A program made the translations under genes and the position numbers. From Vulcanimicrobiota bacterium (lineage in GTDB: Bacteria; Vulcanimicrobiota; Xenobia; Xenobiales; JADMJV01), in assembly GCA_023447635.1 (NCBI GenBank), contig JAEXNA010000219.1, positions 34,079 through 98,078 of the forward strand: a stretch of DNA of 64,000 nucleotides, read 5' to 3'. The notes under the pieces are model-generated. The model made no database searches. It saw only the letters and a program-made list of their open reading frames with translations, and was not told the DNA's origin. Numbering within the stretch: the first letter of the stretch is position 1; every line of letters begins with the position of its first letter. Below are positions 61,934-64,000 of the stretch, piece after piece.

Positions 61934-61942
61934 AGCGTTCAT
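61877..61942 (-). CDS. Cysteine-rich leader peptide (21 residues)
   Basis: A 21-codon ORF that begins MNALTAAAMWCCC and ends at TAA 61877-61879. Trp-Cys-Cys-Cys is its hallmark. The ATG falls about 2 bases after the predicted transcription start, so the mRNA is near-leaderless and has no ribosome site. Poly-cysteine leaderless ORFs acting as cysteine-responsive attenuators are known from mycobacteria; this looks like an independent or distant case. Translation has not been shown, but the promoter, hairpins and terminator around it support it. Confidence 0.7.
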   Translation of the reverse strand: MNALTAAAMWCCCTENLGTAR

Positions 61943-61950
61943 AGGTTAAA

Positions 61951-61980
61951 ACTATAGTCGGGGCTTTTCGCTTTTGTCAA
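61951..61980 (-). promoter_or_regulatory. Strong sigma70-like promoter of the leader/NIL transcript
   Basis: Minus strand: perfect -35 TTGACA at 61980-61975, 18-bp spacer, -10 TATAGT at 61956-61951. The start would be near 61944, two bases before the leader ATG. Confidence 0.75.
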
Positions 61981-62001
61981 GACTCGGGTGAGCCGAGCGT
62001 G

Positions 62002-62175
62002 CTACGACTCGGGCGAGTCGAACAGCCGCATCAGTCGACGCTGCACCTGCGCCTCGCGGCGGCGCTGGACGAACATGTCCCAGGTAATTTCGGACAGCGA
62101 GGTCAGGACTCGGGGGGTGGTCGCGCGGGCCGGGACGGCGGCGGTCTGAGGGCGGACGGCGGGTTGAATCTGCAT
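62002..62175 (-). CDS. Small unrecognised protein (57 residues)
   Basis: A short gene with an ideal ribosome site: AAGGAGG 10 bases before ATG 62175. The product begins MQIQPAVRPQTAAVPARA, a Pro/Ala-rich part, then a compact helical part (LTSLSEITWDMFVQRRREAQ, then RRLMRLFDSPES). It ends just before the promoter of the leader/NIL transcript, on the same strand. Codons are GC-ending like the rest of the window. I do not recognise it; the second half could bind a partner or RNA. Confidence 0.55.
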   Translation of the reverse strand: MQIQPAVRPQTAAVPARATTPRVLTSLSEITWDMFVQRRREAQVQRRLMRLFDSPES

Positions 62176-62370
62176 CGGTTGTTGGCCTCCTTGAGAACTT
62201 TTCTAAGCTCAATGTACGTCCGCTACCTGAGACCGACCCGGAGCCTTTCTGAGAGTTTGCTGAGGACGTTAGAGAACGGCTTTGCGGGGAAAGGCGCGGG
62301 TCGCGGTGGGCGCGAACGGAGAGGGTAATATTAAACCCTTCGTTTGTGCGCGGGGTCTTTAGGAGAGCCG

Positions 62371-63975
62371 ATGTCGACCACTTCGATTACGTCCAATAGC
62401 ACCAGCAAGAAGCGAAACAGCAACAAGACCGAGCAGCAGCAGAACACCCAGAAAACTCAGCAGGCCGACCAGTCGAAGCAGGCAGTTCAGGCGAATGCGA
62501 ACAGCGGCAGCACGACGGCGACCGCCACGGCGGACAACACGGCGTTCAGCGCTGAAGCGAAGGACCGCGATCAGCCGTCGTCTTCGGTCGATGCGATCAG
62601 CCGCGGACTGATGGCCGAGTCGACGCCCGAGGCAAGCGCGACGGCCGACAAGGCCGAGCCAGCCTCCAAGCCGGCCTCTCAGCTCGGAGATCAGCTGGGA
62701 ACCGGCATCATGAAGAAGGGCATGAACTCGGATTCGGTAGGCGCGCTGCAGACAGCGCTCAACGACCGTCTGGGGATCAAGTTGGATACCGACGGCGACT
62801 TTGGTCCGAAGACGGTCGACGCGGTCAAGAAGTTCCAGCGCTCGCAGGGGCTGAAAGCCGACGGAATCGTAGGCAAGGATACCCGCGAGGCGCTGCTGGC
62901 CGGATCGGCTCCCGCCGCCAAGCCGGAAGCGAAGCCCGAGGCCAAAGCGGAAGAGCCGGCCGCTCAACCCGAAGCCAAAGCCGCGCGGCCCGGCGACGAA
63001 GCCGGAACGGCTGATCAGCCCAAGGATGGCGAAGCGCCCAAAGAGGGCGAACAGGCGCAGGAAGGCGAGCAGCCCAAACCGCGCACCTCAGCCGAGTACG
63101 GCGCGCTCAAAGAGACGCTGGGCGACAAGACGCTCGAACCCGGTTCGAAGAACCGCGACGCGGTGTCCGCGCTGCAGACCGAGCTGAACTCGAAACTGGG
63201 CTTGGACCTCGACGTCGACGGCAAGTTCGGCAAGGCGACGGGGGACGCTATCCGCAAGTTCCAGGAAGAGAACGGACTGGAAGTCGACGGCAAACTTAAC
63301 GACAAGACGCGCGAGGCGCTGCTGGGGCCCAAGCCGCCCGCTACCCGTGAAGAGCTTCAGGATCGCGAGGCCGAGCGCCAGCAGAAGGCCACCGAAAGCG
63401 CACCCGACATGATCTTCGGCGACCGCATCTCGGCTGACGAGCGAGCTAAGGTGGCCGAGATCGCCAAGGAGCTGAACACCCAGCCGGACGAGCTGATGGC
63501 GGTGTTCGGCGTCGAGACGGGCGGCTCGTTCGACCCGGCCCAGCGCGCCCACGGGAACCCGAACGGCGCCATCGGTCTGATCCAGTTCACCCAGACCGCA
63601 GTCGACGCTATGAACGAGCGTCGCGAGGCGGCTGGCGAAGACCCGATCAGCAAGAAGCAGCTCGGCGAGATGGACTTCAACGAGCAGCTTGACCACGTGC
63701 GTGACTATCTGCGCGATACCTTGGCCGAGCGTGGGGTGGAAGGCCCGGTGGGCCGTGAAGAGCTATACACGGCGGTCTTTGCCCCGTCGGCCATCAACCG
63801 CTCGGACAACGCCAAGATCTACAGCCGGGGCAGCGACGCCTACCGTGCCAACCGCAGCCTGGACACCGACCGCAACGGTCACATCACTCGCGAAGAGATC
63901 GTGTCGCGCGTGAACGAGTGGTACGACCAGGGGATCGCAGCCCGGGACAGTGGGAACGGCGAACAGCAGGCTTAG
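62371..63975 (+). CDS. Peptidoglycan-binding lytic transglycosylase-like protein with EF-hand
   Basis: A 534-residue protein without a signal peptide; its start MSTTSITSNSTSKKR is Ser/Thr-rich, followed by a Gln/Lys-rich tract. Two PG_binding_1 units lie near 115-170 (LGTGIMKKGMNSDSVGALQTAL, then FGPKTVDAVKKFQRSQGL) and 245-315 (DAVSALQTELNSKLGLDLDVDG). From about 345 there is a lysozyme-like transglycosylase domain (TQPDELMAVFGVETGGSFDP with catalytic Glu, then GAIGLIQFTQTAV). Near the end is an EF-hand, DTDRNGHITREEI, for calcium. ATG has AGGAGAG 4 bases upstream; an in-frame ATG-like start at 62344 lacks this. It probably cuts peptidoglycan, in an appendage or secretion complex, or as an exported effector. 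Confidence 0.85.
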   Translation: MSTTSITSNSTSKKRNSNKTEQQQNTQKTQQADQSKQAVQANANSGSTTATATADNTAFSAEAKDRDQPSSSVDAISRGLMAESTPEASATADKAEPASKPASQLGDQLGTGIMKKGMNSDSVGALQTALNDRLGIKLDTDGDFGPKTVDAVKKFQRSQGLKADGIVGKDTREALLAGSAPAAKPEAKPEAKAEEPAAQPEAKAARPGDEAGTADQPKDGEAPKEGEQAQEGEQPKPRTSAEYGALKETLGDKTLEPGSKNRDAVSALQTELNSKLGLDLDVDGKFGKATGDAIRKFQEENGLEVDGKLNDKTREALLGPKPPATREELQDREAERQQKATESAPDMIFGDRISADERAKVAEIAKELNTQPDELMAVFGVETGGSFDPAQRAHGNPNGAIGLIQFTQTAVDAMNERREAAGEDPISKKQLGEMDFNEQLDHVRDYLRDTLAERGVEGPVGREELYTAVFAPSAINRSDNAKIYSRGSDAYRANRSLDTDRNGHITREEIVSRVNEWYDQGIAARDSGNGEQQA

Positions 63976-64000
63976 GAGTCCCGACGGTCCCCAGCGGGAC

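Noticed and set aside
1..64000. tRNA, rRNA, insertion sequence, attachment site or replication origin
   Set aside because: I looked for cloverleaf-like stretches, transposase motifs and DnaA-box clusters and found none I could support by eye.

Overview
This window is a GC-rich bacterial chromosome segment with dense genes, many 4-bp ATGA/GTGA overlaps, Shine-Dalgarno sites of the AGGAGG type and sigma70-like promoters. I see no rRNA, tRNA, CRISPR array, transposase or phage gene. The taxon is uncertain. The order pfaD-pfaA-pfaC, with the acyltransferase fused into PfaC, resembles terrestrial myxobacterial pfa1-pfa2-pfa3 loci. The many unrecognised paralogues and large proteins without signal peptides suggest a poorly sampled phylum (a myxobacterium-like or Eremiobacterota/Xenobia-like lineage is a guess from style, not a placement).

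Layout. (1) 1-18.3 kb, minus strand: a polyunsaturated fatty acid synthase locus, pfaD (enoyl reductase), pfaA (KS-AT-six ACP-KR-DH) and pfaC (KS-CLF-AT-DH-DH), followed by a partial gene built of three ~228-residue repeats. An intrinsic terminator sits between pfaA and pfaC. (2) 18.3-21.7 kb, plus strand, divergent: an XRE-like regulator, a flavin monooxygenase-like protein and a DUF4105-like protein. (3) 21.8-39.7 kb: a glycan/envelope region with four large paralogous polytopic membrane proteins that share GT-C-like motifs, a fifth degenerate relative, a zinc-ribbon methyltransferase, a MOP-family flippase and a lone pilC-like gene. (4) 39.7-49.98 kb: mixed housekeeping and envelope genes: a Met-rich CHAP-like protein, a zinc-ribbon coiled-coil protein, a lipoprotein nuclease/phosphatase, RNase G, a class A beta-lactamase-like lipoprotein, a REC-HK-REC hybrid kinase, endonuclease VIII and a BrkB/YihY protein. 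(5) 50.0-59.8 kb: a LysM/27-residue-repeat/RTX-like protein, a WGR-beta-propeller protein whose first codons form the upstream gene's terminator, a DUF3592-like protein, and a MoxR-vWA-beta-propeller (bpX-type) ternary system with overlapping genes. (6) 59.8-64 kb: an AceI-like PACE efflux pump and divergent LysR regulator with a palindromic operator between them, a NIL-domain gene behind a near-leaderless Trp-Cys-Cys-Cys leader peptide and intrinsic terminator, a 57-residue ORF with an ideal ribosome site, and a peptidoglycan-binding/transglycosylase/EF-hand protein.

The points I rate highest are the poly-cysteine leader attenuator in front of the NIL-domain gene (61.3-62.0 kb), the GT-C-like paralogue array (21.8-39.7 kb), the ternary system (54.3-59.8 kb), the terminator embedded in the WGR gene, and details of the PUFA synthase (internal terminator, Glu in the CLF active site, no AGPAT domain, divergent regulator/flavoprotein pair).
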